A stretch of 15,268 nt of DNA, taken from contig NVWR01000005.1 of assembly GCA_002746275.1 (NCBI GenBank), positions 1 through 15,268 on the forward strand, written 5' to 3'. The notes beneath the pieces are model-generated. The model saw nothing but the letters and a program-made list of their open reading frames with translations. It searched no databases and had not been told where the DNA came from. The position numbers were made by a program, and so were the translations under genes. Source of the DNA: Rhodobiaceae bacterium. GTDB taxonomy: Bacteria > Pseudomonadota > Alphaproteobacteria > Parvibaculales > Parvibaculaceae. Shown piece by piece: positions 1 through 7,373 of this stretch. Position 1 is the stretch's first letter. The number at the start of each line of letters is the position of its first letter.

Positions 1-2449
1 AAGCAATCTGCGGGCTCAATGTAATCGGCGTACCGAATGCATTGTTGTACTGGAGGATACCCACCAGAACGTAGCCGTAAGAGAAGGTCGATGCACGACA
101 GCCTGAGCGGAAATCGAGAGCCAGAAGGCCACCGAGTGCCAGGTCCGTACCAGAGGTACAAACGTTGGATAGAAGCAGGCGTGTGGCATTGGTACCTTCA
201 CCTGGAGCGTCAGGCACATACATAGCGCCTACTTCCGTGAGCAGGATACCGATGTCAGCTCCCAGAGCCCCAATAAGCGGGTTGGAGTTGGTGTAGGTCG
301 CCGTTGTCCCGATATCGAAGGTAACAACTTCCTCACGAACGAAGCCGGTGATTTCCTGACCGACAACACCACCAGATCCCAATGATCCAGCACAACTTGT
401 GCCCTGGTTCACCAGAGGCTCAAAACCGAGCAGAATGGCATCGCCCCCTGTAAACGCACAGCTTGCAGCAGCAGCAGCGATCGTAATCGCGTCATTGTCG
501 AGCTGCAACGGTTGGTCGCGACGATAAGCCACTTCGCCCTGTACACCCCAGTCACCCAAAGTGGTGTTGAACGACACCCCAAAGAGCTGGATATCTTCCG
601 GATACTCAAGGAAGAGTTCAGACTGGAAAGTGAGAGAAAGTAGCTCTGCACCTGTGTTCAGCAACGGAAGTGCATCACTCAAACCACCTTCATTTGATGG
701 CAGAAAACCAAGCGCTGCAGTCACAGCTGCGGAACGAGCCGCAATTTCTGCTGGCGTTCCATTGAGAGGATCAACAAAACCCGCTGTAACCGCCGCAAAA
801 GTACCTGCACCAACAAAGTTGGACTGAGAGGCCGCGAGCACGCAATTGATCGAAGCGAGCTTGGCAAGCGTTGCTGCTGTACCCGAGACGACAATGGCTT
901 TGGTGCCAACAGCACCCGCAAGACCAATCGCAGTCGCGTCAATTGCGGCATCAAGTGCTGCGTTTGACAACAAACCGAGCGGATCCAGAATCGGACCGCC
1001 ACCAGCGGTAGTCGCTGTTGCAGCGCCACCGGCGAGCGATGGATTACCGATTGTTGTTGCCGCGAACAGACCAGTGACGTTGGCAGTGTTCAGTATGCCC
1101 GGTGCCGCAAAAGGAACGGCAGCAACATCAGCAAACAAATCAGGGCTCAGACAACCCGCATTCGTGAGCTGACGGGTCAACGCCGTCGTGCTGGCATTGG
1201 TTACTGTGATACCCACCACAGGAGCAAGCGTGCGCCGGCTGACAAATGGCAGACGTGAGTGGTAGTTCATGAAGTAGAAGCCAAACTCAGTTGAGTTCAG
1301 TTCTTCCGCATACCAGCGAAGAGCCACACCATACTGGCCTGTATCCTTCGCTTCACGGTCTACACCACGGCGAATGATCGATAGATCACCATTGGCGATA
1401 CGAACCTGCTCATTGATGCCAATCGGAATATCGTCCCGGTAGTCAATGAAGCTGCCATCACCCTGGGCACAGCCCGGTGCAACGACACCACTTAAGACCG
1501 TACCCCCATCACAATTCCGCTTAAAGGTACCTGAACGTTGCGAACCTGATGTGAAGGCAATACCACCAACGTTACCGCCAAACTGGCTGCCAACTTTGGC
1601 AACATCCGTTGACGCAAATGGTGTACCTGCACGGTCGAGTTGCAATTCCTGGAACTCAAACTGATAGAAAGCTTCCAGAGATAGGTCAAAAGGCAGACCG
1701 ATGGACGCATAAGCACCCCAGATCGGCAACAGGCCTTCTCTGATCTCAGCACCAGGACGCCGGAATGCATTCACATCAAACGGGTTCCAGGAGCTAATAC
1801 CATTGAGGATGAAAGTCGCTTCCCCCCAGTTCACAACCTGCTTACCAACGCGAACGTTGAGAGGCAGATTGCCAACATTGAAGTCACCAGACACATAGAA
1901 GTCCAACACATCAATGTCGCGCGCCGCATCCGTCTTGGCACCATCGTCAATGTTGGAACGGGCAAACGAGCTGTCTCTATCGAGAACAGCGTCGTAGAAC
2001 GAATTCACCCGGGCAAAGAACGTATAGTTCGACCAGTTTGCCTGAATGTCGTTGGTAACTTTGAGTGTACCAGCTGTCAGGTCCCAGCGGTCGAAGTTCA
2101 AGCGACCATCGTCGCCGTTAACCGATCCACCGAAATTGTCTGGCTGTGAGTCGTCGGGAACAAAAAGTGATCCCGGCGCGAAAGCCGCTGCAGACGGAGC
2201 TGCGACTGTGCCACCTGCGGCACCACCCAATAGAGTCCTCTGATCCAACGGACCTCCATTACCTTCCGGCAAGAAAAGTGCATTGGTTTCAGCAACTCTC
2301 ACAGATACGCCAGCCGTAACTGTCGTATCAAAAAACACTTGAACGTCGCCGAAATTATATTCTAGCGCGTTCGCAGTGCCCGATGCCGCCACCATGGCAA
2401 CACCAACAGCGCTGCCAAGTAGCGCAGAGCGCACTCTGCTTATATTCAT
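1..2449 (-). CDS. DUF1302 family outer-membrane protein (3' end outside window)
   Basis: About 816 codons are visible and the frame is still open at the left edge, so the C-terminus is missing. The start is ATG at 2447-2449 with a strong GAGGAGG ribosome site a few bases upstream. Residues 1-29 form a Sec signal peptide ending in an Ala-rich ANA-L site. The family signature is clear around residues 199-245: VRVGKQVVNWGE, then NPFDVNAFRRPGAEIREGLLP. A second conserved block, YPEDIQLFGVSFNT followed by EVAYRRDQPLQ, lies near residues 616-650. Alternating hydrophobic and aromatic stretches suggest a beta-barrel. Known of the family: such proteins often neighbour DUF1329 and MMPL-type genes and are linked to lipid or hydrophobic-compound handling; the exact function is unsettled. 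Odd points are a long Ala/Gly/Thr-rich stretch (about 405-600) between the two conserved blocks and about nine cysteines, several in closely spaced pairs. Confidence 0.88.
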   Translation of the reverse strand, partial: MNISRVRSALLGSAVGVAMVAASGTANALEYNFGDVQVFFDTTVTAGVSVRVAETNALFLPEGNGGPLDQRTLLGGAAGGTVAAPSAAAFAPGSLFVPDDSQPDNFGGSVNGDDGRLNFDRWDLTAGTLKVTNDIQANWSNYTFFARVNSFYDAVLDRDSSFARSNIDDGAKTDAARDIDVLDFYVSGDFNVGNLPLNVRVGKQVVNWGEATFILNGISSWNPFDVNAFRRPGAEIREGLLPIWGAYASIGLPFDLSLEAFYQFEFQELQLDRAGTPFASTDVAKVGSQFGGNVGGIAFTSGSQRSGTFKRNCDGGTVLSGVVAPGCAQGDGSFIDYRDDIPIGINEQVRIANGDLSIIRRGVDREAKDTGQYGVALRWYAEELNSTEFGFYFMNYHSRLPFVSRRTLAPVVGITVTNASTTALTRQLTNAGCLSPDLFADVAAVPFAAPGILNTANVTGLFAATTIGNPSLAGGAATATTAGGGPILDPLGLLSNAALDAAIDATAIGLAGAVGTKAIVVSGTAATLAKLASINCVLAASQSNFVGAGTFAAVTAGFVDPLNGTPAEIAARSAAVTAALGFLPSNEGGLSDALPLLNTGAELLSLTFQSELFLEYPEDIQLFGVSFNTTLGDWGVQGEVAYRRDQPLQLDNDAITIAAAAASCAFTGGDAILLGFEPLVNQGTSCAGSLGSGGVVGQEITGFVREEVVTFDIGTTATYTNSNPLIGALGADIGILLTEVGAMYVPDAPGEGTNATRLLLSNVCTSGTDLALGGLLALDFRSGCRASTFSYGYVLVGILQYNNAFGTPITLSPQIA

Positions 2450-2633
2450 GGAACGATCCTCCTCGACCCTCGATGCGTTTACACGTTGCAGCTGGATCGG
2501 AAGGTGTCGGTTGTCCCCTCATAGGCAAACCATTCCCCCCTAGCCAGTCAGCATCCCTCACGTGCAGCCCACCGGGAAAGCGGGTTTGAGTCAAGGTGTT
2601 TGGATAAAATTGTCTCAAACACGGTCACTCTTG

Positions 2634-2658
2634 TGTGACAGGTATGACATTTATGACA
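2634..2658. repeat. Three direct repeats of TRTGACA at 9-base spacing
   Basis: TGTGACA (2634-2640), TATGACA (2643-2649) and TATGACA (2652-2658) follow one another with exactly 9-base periodicity and 2-base spacers. Read on the minus strand they are TGTCATA, TGTCATA and TGTCACA, about 190 bases upstream of the DUF1302 start. Tandem half-sites of this kind can be binding sites for a regulator of that gene; no binding protein is identified. Confidence 0.5.
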
Positions 2659-2818
2659 CGGACTGCAGGTGCCAAGAGGCACCGGGGGTCGTTTCGGCCA
2701 ACCTTGTGCCTCTCCTGCCAAATTCCAACAATCCCGGGAGAATCACGGTTAACACATTGTAAACGCGAGGGTAGATGTCCGAGGCAGCCCTGCTCTCAAG
2801 ACGACATTCAACCCACCC

Positions 2819-2832
2819 TGAGGGAACCCTCA
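2819..2832. repeat. Short palindrome TGAGGG-AA-CCCTCA
   Basis: A perfect 6-base inverted repeat with a 2-base centre. The gap is too tight for a normal RNA hairpin loop, so if functional it is more likely a protein-binding site. No gene starts within 170 bases, so its relevance is uncertain. Confidence 0.3.
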
Positions 2833-2929
2833 AGGTTAACAACACGACCTGAAAGAGGTGCAGAAAAGGGGCAAATCTTCATCATTCATCAACATCCTGA
2901 GTCGACCGAAACCCGCCCCCGCAAATAAG

Positions 2930-2951
2930 GAATATGCGCTGACTCATATTC
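2930..2951. repeat. Inverted repeat GAATATG-N8-CATATTC
   Basis: A perfect 7-base inverted repeat around an 8-base spacer, about 40 bases beyond the peroxiredoxin stop codon. It is AT-rich and lacks a clear T-run, so as a terminator it would be weak; an operator is equally possible. Confidence 0.35.
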
Positions 2952-2989
2952 AAATCGGATCCAAAATGATCCCCTAAAACTGTCGTCAA

Positions 2990-3646
2990 TCAAGCGAGAA
3001 CGCAATGTGCCTTTAGGGCTGCAAACACGTCTGCTGGTTCCGCCCGGGTCCGATAATCCCTAGCAACATGGGCGAACACGATCTGCCCATCTCTTCCCAC
3101 CACATATGTGGCAGGAATTGGCAGTCGCCAGCCCTTTTCACCATTTGCTTCGGGCAAATTGTTCCCAAATTGCTCGTAGAGAGCTTCCAGCGCTTTCGGC
3201 AACTCAAAGACAATACCTAGAGCCTCCGCAAGCCCATTTTGGGGGTCTGTCAGTACCGGATAGGTAAGGGCATTTTTTTCTGCTGTCGCAGCCGCCTTGT
3301 CTGGAATTTCCGGCGAAATTGCCACCAGTTCAGCCCCCAAAGCACGGACTTCTTCAAGTCGGTCCTGGTAGGCTTTCAGCTCAAGATTGCAATAGGGACA
3401 CCAGCCACCACGGTAGAAATTGATAAGAAGGGGCCCTTTGGCCAAAAGTGAGGCTATGGAAACGGGCGAGCCTGCCGCATCCAAAAGCTCGATATCTGGA
3501 AAACGATCACCCTGCCCCAATGCATGATCGCCAACCCCCTGGGCATCCAAATCTTCTGCGGCCTTCATCATCACCGCCAAAGCTTCTGGCGGGATCCGCT
3601 TTACCGCTTGGGCGCTCATCGCTTCGAGTTGTTCTTTCAGGGACAT
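2990..3646 (-). CDS. AhpC/TSA-family peroxiredoxin-like protein
   Basis: 218 residues. The thioredoxin-fold active-site region is FYRGGWCPYCNLEL at about residues 77-90, giving a C83-x-x-C86 pair preceded by Trp and Arg-Gly-Gly. This is the signature of the peroxiredoxin-like (AhpC/TSA redoxin) group. Downstream are LVAISPEIPD and the conserved PATYVVGRDGQIVFAHV strand segment. There is no signal peptide, so it is probably a cytoplasmic thiol-dependent peroxidase or reductase. An extra Cys lies near the C-terminus (ALKAHC). The start ATG at 3644-3646 has an ideal AGGAGG (complement of 3653-3658) seven bases upstream. It appears monocistronic, with its own predicted promoter in the gap before the nucleoside hydrolase gene. 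The physiological substrate cannot be read from sequence. Confidence 0.87.
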   Translation of the reverse strand: MSLKEQLEAMSAQAVKRIPPEALAVMMKAAEDLDAQGVGDHALGQGDRFPDIELLDAAGSPVSIASLLAKGPLLINFYRGGWCPYCNLELKAYQDRLEEVRALGAELVAISPEIPDKAAATAEKNALTYPVLTDPQNGLAEALGIVFELPKALEALYEQFGNNLPEANGEKGWRLPIPATYVVGRDGQIVFAHVARDYRTRAEPADVFAALKAHCVLA

Positions 3647-3673
3647 GTCAGACCTCCTAATGATGGTTAGATC

Positions 3674-3702
3674 AACTTAGGAACGCCAAACAACACTGCC
3701 AA
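3674..3702 (-). promoter_or_regulatory. Predicted sigma70-type promoter of the peroxiredoxin gene
   Basis: On the minus strand TTGGCA (3697-3702) is followed by a 17-base spacer and TAAGTT (3674-3679). This places +1 near 3667, about 20 bases before the ATG, leaving room for the AGGAGG site. The -35 box overlaps one arm of the palindrome at 3698-3721. Confidence 0.45.
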
Positions 3703-3721
3703 TCACATTGGAGTGATTGGC
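3698..3721 (-). terminator. Perfect 9-base hairpin after the nucleoside hydrolase gene
   Basis: GCCAATCAC and GTGATTGGC form a perfect 9-base stem with a 6-base loop, 36 bases past the nucleoside hydrolase stop. On the minus strand it is followed by AGTGTTGTTT, a loose T-rich tract, so it may act as a terminator. It could instead be an operator, because one arm overlaps the predicted -35 of the peroxiredoxin promoter. Confidence 0.5.
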
Positions 3722-3756
3722 GACACAGAAGGTAATGCGGTCATCTGCAGATACCC

Positions 3757-4839
3757 TCATAGCGCCGGCCGAAGTGGGGCACCCAAGGCGCTCATCATGT
3801 GGTCGTGAAAACCCGCTTCACCGGAAATAGCCCCCACGGCAGACGGCGTCAGCCGGTCACAATAGGTGACCGTGCGAATGGCCTCAGTCTCACGCGCGGC
3901 TACCATCAGCGCCTCCGGTCCCGCAAACGGGCCATAAGCCTTTCGGTCTGACCCAATCCACGCGCCAATTTTGGCGCAAGAGAAATAGTCAGGACGTGTG
4001 AGGTAGATCGCCGCCACAAGATCAAATGGATAAAATCCGTCATGGCCCACCGAGGTCTGCCAAAACGAAAGCCAGGCTGAAGACCGGCGTGCAATCTCCG
4101 CCACCCGGGCGCCAGCCCCACCGGGGTGATTGGGGACCCCCACGCGCTCAAGTCTGGCCAGGTCAGATCCCGACAACAGAACCTGCCGCGCCAATTCGTA
4201 GGGGATGAGTATGGTGGGAAGAGCAATATCCATCAGCGCCCGCACCGCGTCACTGTCTTCACAGAAATTGAAATCCCGAAAAATCGGCCCATGCCCGAAG
4301 AGCATGGCGCCCTCCGCCCCCTCCGTGGGGTGAAACAAATGCCCCTCCCGCTTCCCCATCATCACAACCAGTTGGGTTACCCGCGTAGCGAGCGTGGGAC
4401 GCGGCTCAAATACAGCCTGAAGATTGGTCAGAGGGCCAAGAGCCAGAATGGTAAGCGGCCCACTTTCAAGGGCTGCGACCAACGCCCGCGACGCCGGGCT
4501 TGCCGCCACCGCACCGGCTGCCGCAGCACCGCGATAGACCGGGATTGGAGGCTTGGTAGAGTCCTGCTCCAATGCCAAAACCAGCCGGGTGATCCGGTCC
4601 GTCTCCTCCAGAGGCGCGTTTCCAAACACCGTCGACACGCCAACAATATCAAGATCATCCCGCCCCAGCAGATAGGCCAACGCAAAACAGTCATCCGGGT
4701 CGGTTCGAGCGCCCGCCCCACATGCCGCGTCCGTATCAATCCAGACCCGCAGCCGCTCCGATGCCGTAATTTCCCGCGCCAGAGCGCTTCCCGCCACCAG
4801 CAAACCACATAGGAACACCAGCAAAAATGACTTAGCCAT
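3757..4839 (-). CDS. Exported nucleoside hydrolase (IU-NH superfamily)
   Basis: 360 residues. Residues 1-21 are a signal peptide (Lys, hydrophobic core, AGSALA site), so the enzyme is probably periplasmic. Family members hydrolyse the N-glycosidic bond of ribonucleosides using a bound calcium. Visible motifs: the N-terminal metal site IDTD (34-37) plus DPDDCFAL (47-54); VFGNAPLEET (71-80); LALGPLTNLQ (132-141); FRDFNFCED (187-195), matching the E/D-F-N substrate segment; and HDGFYPFDLVAA (266-277), matching the C-terminal HD motif. The usual compact DTDPGxDD loop is split by about seven extra residues (AACGAGART). The start codon lies inside the last codons of the upstream MarR gene (8-base overlap), implying translational coupling and shared control. 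It could serve nucleoside salvage; the true substrate is unknown. Confidence 0.85.
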   Translation of the reverse strand: MAKSFLLVFLCGLLVAGSALAREITASERLRVWIDTDAACGAGARTDPDDCFALAYLLGRDDLDIVGVSTVFGNAPLEETDRITRLVLALEQDSTKPPIPVYRGAAAAGAVAASPASRALVAALESGPLTILALGPLTNLQAVFEPRPTLATRVTQLVVMMGKREGHLFHPTEGAEGAMLFGHGPIFRDFNFCEDSDAVRALMDIALPTILIPYELARQVLLSGSDLARLERVGVPNHPGGAGARVAEIARRSSAWLSFWQTSVGHDGFYPFDLVAAIYLTRPDYFSCAKIGAWIGSDRKAYGPFAGPEALMVAARETEAIRTVTYCDRLTPSAVGAISGEAGFHDHMMSALGAPLRPAL

Positions 4840-5329
4840 CTACATCACCAAATTGATCAACCCGCTCCCGCAGGGTTTCCAGCAGACCGGCGACAATTTT
4901 GAGGTCGGCCACCGAAAACCCATCCGACAGCCAGGTGGCAGCAGGCGCTTCCTTGGCCATCATCTCAGCAAAAACGCGTCGGCCCTGCGGCGTCGCCGTC
5001 ACTAACCCCGAGCGGCGATGGGCGGGGTTTGGTTCAAGGCTTACCCAACCAGCCTTCACAAGCGCATTCACCAGCGTCTGGATAAATTGCCGCGAGACAG
5101 GACGCATCCGAGCAAGTTCCGGCACTGTCTGTGGTCCCAGCTCAATGACATTTCGCAATATCGCCCTGCGGCCAGAGCTGGACTGCCCATCACGATGGAT
5201 CCGTTCCGACAGAGCCCCCAATCGAAAATGAACCCGACTGGCTTCATCGATCACCCGAGAGAGGGTTGCCATTTTCTCCAGCATCGTAGCGGCATCTTCC
5301 CGCTCCGCTGGCTTTTCCCGCCTTGCCAT
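4832..5329 (-). CDS. MarR-family transcriptional regulator
   Basis: 165 residues with a winged helix-turn-helix: alpha-helical dimerisation N-terminus (about 12-45), GPQTVPELARM helix (65-75), recognition helix RPVSRQFIQTLVNALVKAGW (76-95), and wing with PNPAHRRSGLVTATPQGR (100-117). The last part is the classic MarR beta-wing followed by T-x-x-G. Known of the family: such dimers repress their own and divergent genes and release DNA on binding small phenolic or other ligands, or on oxidation. The start ATG is preceded by GGAGGT. It overlaps the nucleoside hydrolase gene by 8 bases and faces the methyltransferase gene across 102 bases that hold two matching palindromes, so both units are likely targets. 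Confidence 0.88.
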   Translation of the reverse strand: MARREKPAEREDAATMLEKMATLSRVIDEASRVHFRLGALSERIHRDGQSSSGRRAILRNVIELGPQTVPELARMRPVSRQFIQTLVNALVKAGWVSLEPNPAHRRSGLVTATPQGRRVFAEMMAKEAPAATWLSDGFSVADLKIVAGLLETLRERVDQFGDVDG

Positions 5330-5343
5330 TGCACCTCCAATTA

Positions 5344-5395
5344 GACAACTTACTTGTCAATTTGAACAAATGACAACAAACTTGTCAACTGACAA
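5344..5395. promoter_or_regulatory. Putative MarR operator: two GACAA-N5-TTGTC sites
   Basis: GACAA-N5-TTGTC occurs at 5344-5358 and again at 5372-5386, with centres 28 bases apart. A further GACAA half-site at 5391-5395 forms TTGTC-N4-GACAA with the second site. MarR dimers bind palindromes of this size. The sites lie between marR and the divergent methyltransferase gene and bracket the predicted marR promoter, fitting autorepression and co-control of both directions. Confidence 0.65.
5360..5388 (-). promoter_or_regulatory. Predicted promoter of marR and the nucleoside hydrolase gene
   Basis: On the minus strand TTGACA (5383-5388), a 17-base spacer and TCAAAT (5360-5365). The -35 and spacer overlap the second GACAA-N5-TTGTC palindrome; the predicted +1 (about 5353) falls in the first. 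A bound repressor would block RNA polymerase. Confidence 0.5.
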
Positions 5396-5431
5396 TCAAT
5401 CTAGAAACACAAGAACCCAAAGGACCCACAA

Positions 5432-6055
5432 ATGACTCGCAAAGAACCATCAGACACGGTGGATCAAGCCGTGAAACCATCCGGACCGATCGGTCGTGTT
5501 ATGGGATTTTTGATGGGCCGAATGAACAGCGCCCAAAATCGCGTAACCGTTCGTGCCCTCGAAATTCCAGACGGGGCTTCCATTCTTGAAATTGGTTTTG
5601 GACCCGGTCGCGGGCTCGCTCAAATTGCTGCGGAGACCAAAGCCGCACAGATTGATGGCATCGATCATTCAGCGCTAATGGTCGACACCGCCCGACGGCA
5701 CAACCGCGCAGCCATCAAGTCTGGCCGCATGTCGATCGCCGAAGACGACATCGGACATCTCAAGGCAGCAAACAACACTTACGACATATGTTTTGCAGTC
5801 AACAATTTCCAGCAATGGCCATACCAGGCACAAGGCATTGCTGAAATGGAGCGCGTTTTAAAACCAGGTGGTCGAGCCTGTCTGTCAATCCGGGTGCCCA
5901 AGCGCGACACTGGCATCGAGACGGTTCAGCACACGCGCAAAACAGTCTCCTGCGCCGACGACCTACTCGAGAAAGCAGGGTTTAGGGACATCGAAACCAT
6001 AGAGCACGATCTTGGTCAGCGCTTTGCCGTTCTGATTATCGGAACAAAACCGTAA
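5432..6055 (+). CDS. Class I SAM-dependent methyltransferase
   Basis: 207 residues with a Rossmann-type methyltransferase core of the Methyltransf_11/UbiE-like kind. Motif I is ILEIGFGPGRG (51-61), the SAM-binding loop. The acidic end of beta-2 is GIDHS (76-80), motif post-II is AEDDIGHL (103-110), and motif III is RVLKPGGRACLSI (141-153). No signal peptide or membrane segment is seen, so it is cytoplasmic. AAAGGA about nine bases before the ATG is the ribosome site. It diverges from marR and is probably controlled by it. An MFS transporter follows 64 bases downstream on the same strand, so they may be co-transcribed. The acceptor substrate (small molecule, lipid or quinone) cannot be told from sequence. 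Confidence 0.85.
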   Translation: MTRKEPSDTVDQAVKPSGPIGRVMGFLMGRMNSAQNRVTVRALEIPDGASILEIGFGPGRGLAQIAAETKAAQIDGIDHSALMVDTARRHNRAAIKSGRMSIAEDDIGHLKAANNTYDICFAVNNFQQWPYQAQGIAEMERVLKPGGRACLSIRVPKRDTGIETVQHTRKTVSCADDLLEKAGFRDIETIEHDLGQRFAVLIIGTKP

Positions 6056-6119
6056 ACAAGGCGAGCCACGTGCCAACAGCTTGCTTGCATACATGTGAGA
6101 CGCCGTGTAGCAGAACCCC

Positions 6120-7373
6120 ATGATAGCTCCGATCTCACGCTACTTGCGTTTTGTGCGTCTCAACAAACAGCTTCTCTTTTTTGGTCTGCTCATGACTTTT
6201 GGGTCAAGCTTCGGGCAGTCGTTTTTTGTTGGCCTGTTCCAGATGCAACTGCGCGAGGCGTTTGATCTGACCGCCTCTGCCTTTGGCGGCGCCTTTTCTT
6301 TCGTCACCCTGTTGAGCGCGGCTGCACTCCCGTGGACCGGCCGCGTGATCGATCAGGTCCGTTTGAGAACCTTTTCAGCTATCGTCATTACCGTGCTGGC
6401 AGCCGCAGCGCTGGCCATCGCACTCGTTCCCCATTTCTGGATGTTTGTGGTCGCCCTCTTTTTCCTGCGCCACTTCGGCCAAGGCCTCATGTCGCACACA
6501 TCCTCAACGGCAATGGGTCGATACTTCTCCGCCAACCGAGGCAAAGCCGTCACGCTCGCATCAACAGGGTACAGTCTCGGTGAAGCCCTTTTCCCCGCCG
6601 TGATCGTAACCTTGATTGTCCTCATCGGCTGGCGTCAATCGTGGGTGGCTTTTTCCGCCATGCTGATGGTCGGCGTGCTGCCGCTGTGCCTTTGGCTAGT
6701 ATGGCGGGAACCACAACATGAAGCGCCCGCCGAGAACCAGCCGGACGACAAAGAACACTCAACGCTGCACCCGCACACCGCCAAACGCGACTGGACGCGC
6801 GCGGAAGTTTTGCGCGACCCTCGCTTCTACATCCTCATTCCCGCCATGATGGCCCCGGCCTTTATTCTCACGGGCTTCTTCATTCACCAGGGCTTTCTTG
6901 CCCAGTCAAAAGACTGGCCAATCGAGCTTGTCGCCGCAGGGTTTTCTGCCTTCGCGCTGATAAAAATTGTCACGTCTTTGCTGGCTGGGCCTTTCACTGA
7001 TCGTTTTGGCTTTCGGCCCCTTATGGCATTCTACATGGTGCCGCTGGCCTTTTCATTGCTGGCGATCAGCTTCATCGATGCCAACTACGGCATCTTCATC
7101 TACTTCACACTAGCGGGCATTTCGACAGGGGGCGCGATGACCGTCGGCGGCCTTCTCTGGCCGGAATTGTATGGTACAAAACACCTAGGATCCATCCGCT
7201 CACTGAGCGTTTCTCTCATGGTGTTCGCCACAGCTTTGGCGCCTGTGATTTTCGGATGGATGATCGATGCGGGCCTCAGCGCCTCAGCTATCGCCAACAT
7301 TTCGCTTATCTACAGCCTCATTGCCATCTCTATGATCAGCTTCTTTTTGCGGCAGGAAAAGAAAAACCCTTAA
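6120..7373 (+). CDS. MFS transporter
   Basis: 417 residues, about twelve hydrophobic segments in two halves split by a charged, His/Glu-rich central loop (about 199-225), as in major facilitator superfamily proteins of the inner membrane. Loop 2-3 carries a motif-A-like GRVIDQVRLR (about 74-83), and the equivalent second-half loop has GPFTDRFGFRP (about 288-298). The N-terminus has a basic patch (RYLRFVRLNK) before the first helix. No convincing ribosome site precedes the ATG at 6120, so the start or its coupling to the methyltransferase gene is less certain. The stop TAA overlaps the stop of the convergent cytochrome gene by 4 bases. Substrate and direction of transport are unknown; placement after a MarR-linked gene would fit an exporter or uptake role for a regulated small molecule. 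Confidence 0.86.
   Translation: MIAPISRYLRFVRLNKQLLFFGLLMTFGSSFGQSFFVGLFQMQLREAFDLTASAFGGAFSFVTLLSAAALPWTGRVIDQVRLRTFSAIVITVLAAAALAIALVPHFWMFVVALFFLRHFGQGLMSHTSSTAMGRYFSANRGKAVTLASTGYSLGEALFPAVIVTLIVLIGWRQSWVAFSAMLMVGVLPLCLWLVWREPQHEAPAENQPDDKEHSTLHPHTAKRDWTRAEVLRDPRFYILIPAMMAPAFILTGFFIHQGFLAQSKDWPIELVAAGFSAFALIKIVTSLLAGPFTDRFGFRPLMAFYMVPLAFSLLAISFIDANYGIFIYFTLAGISTGGAMTVGGLLWPELYGTKHLGSIRSLSVSLMVFATALAPVIFGWMIDAGLSASAIANISLIYSLIAISMISFFLRQEKKNP

Larger units (their letters stand above)
2450..2989. other. Intergenic region upstream of the DUF1302 gene
   Basis: These 540 bases separate the DUF1302 gene from the end of the peroxiredoxin gene, both on the minus strand. I found no credible coding frame: the open frames on the plus strand have no ribosome site, no family resemblance and atypical composition. 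The stretch holds the GAGGAGG site of the DUF1302 gene, a three-copy 9-base-period repeat (2634-2658), a 14-base palindrome (2819-2832) and a 7-base inverted repeat (2930-2951). I could not settle on a promoter for the DUF1302 gene. Confidence 0.6.

Noticed and set aside
721..1770. Several open frames of 90-110 codons on both strands within 1-2449
   Set aside because: They are in other frames of the DUF1302 gene, whose frame is open throughout with a signal peptide, ribosome site and family motifs.
2548..2553. GCATCC on the plus strand as another ECF promoter
   Set aside because: It points away from the DUF1302 gene, lacks the extended TGCATCCAA match and no gene lies downstream in that direction.
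2635..2928. 97-codon open frame on the plus strand in the intergenic region
   Set aside because: No ribosome site, Arg/Pro/Cys-rich composition typical of non-coding frames, no recognisable domain, and it crosses the repeat array.
4126..4812. 228-codon plus-strand frame
   Set aside because: Lies entirely opposite the nucleoside hydrolase gene, which has clear catalytic motifs; the peptide is Arg/Pro-rich shadow sequence.
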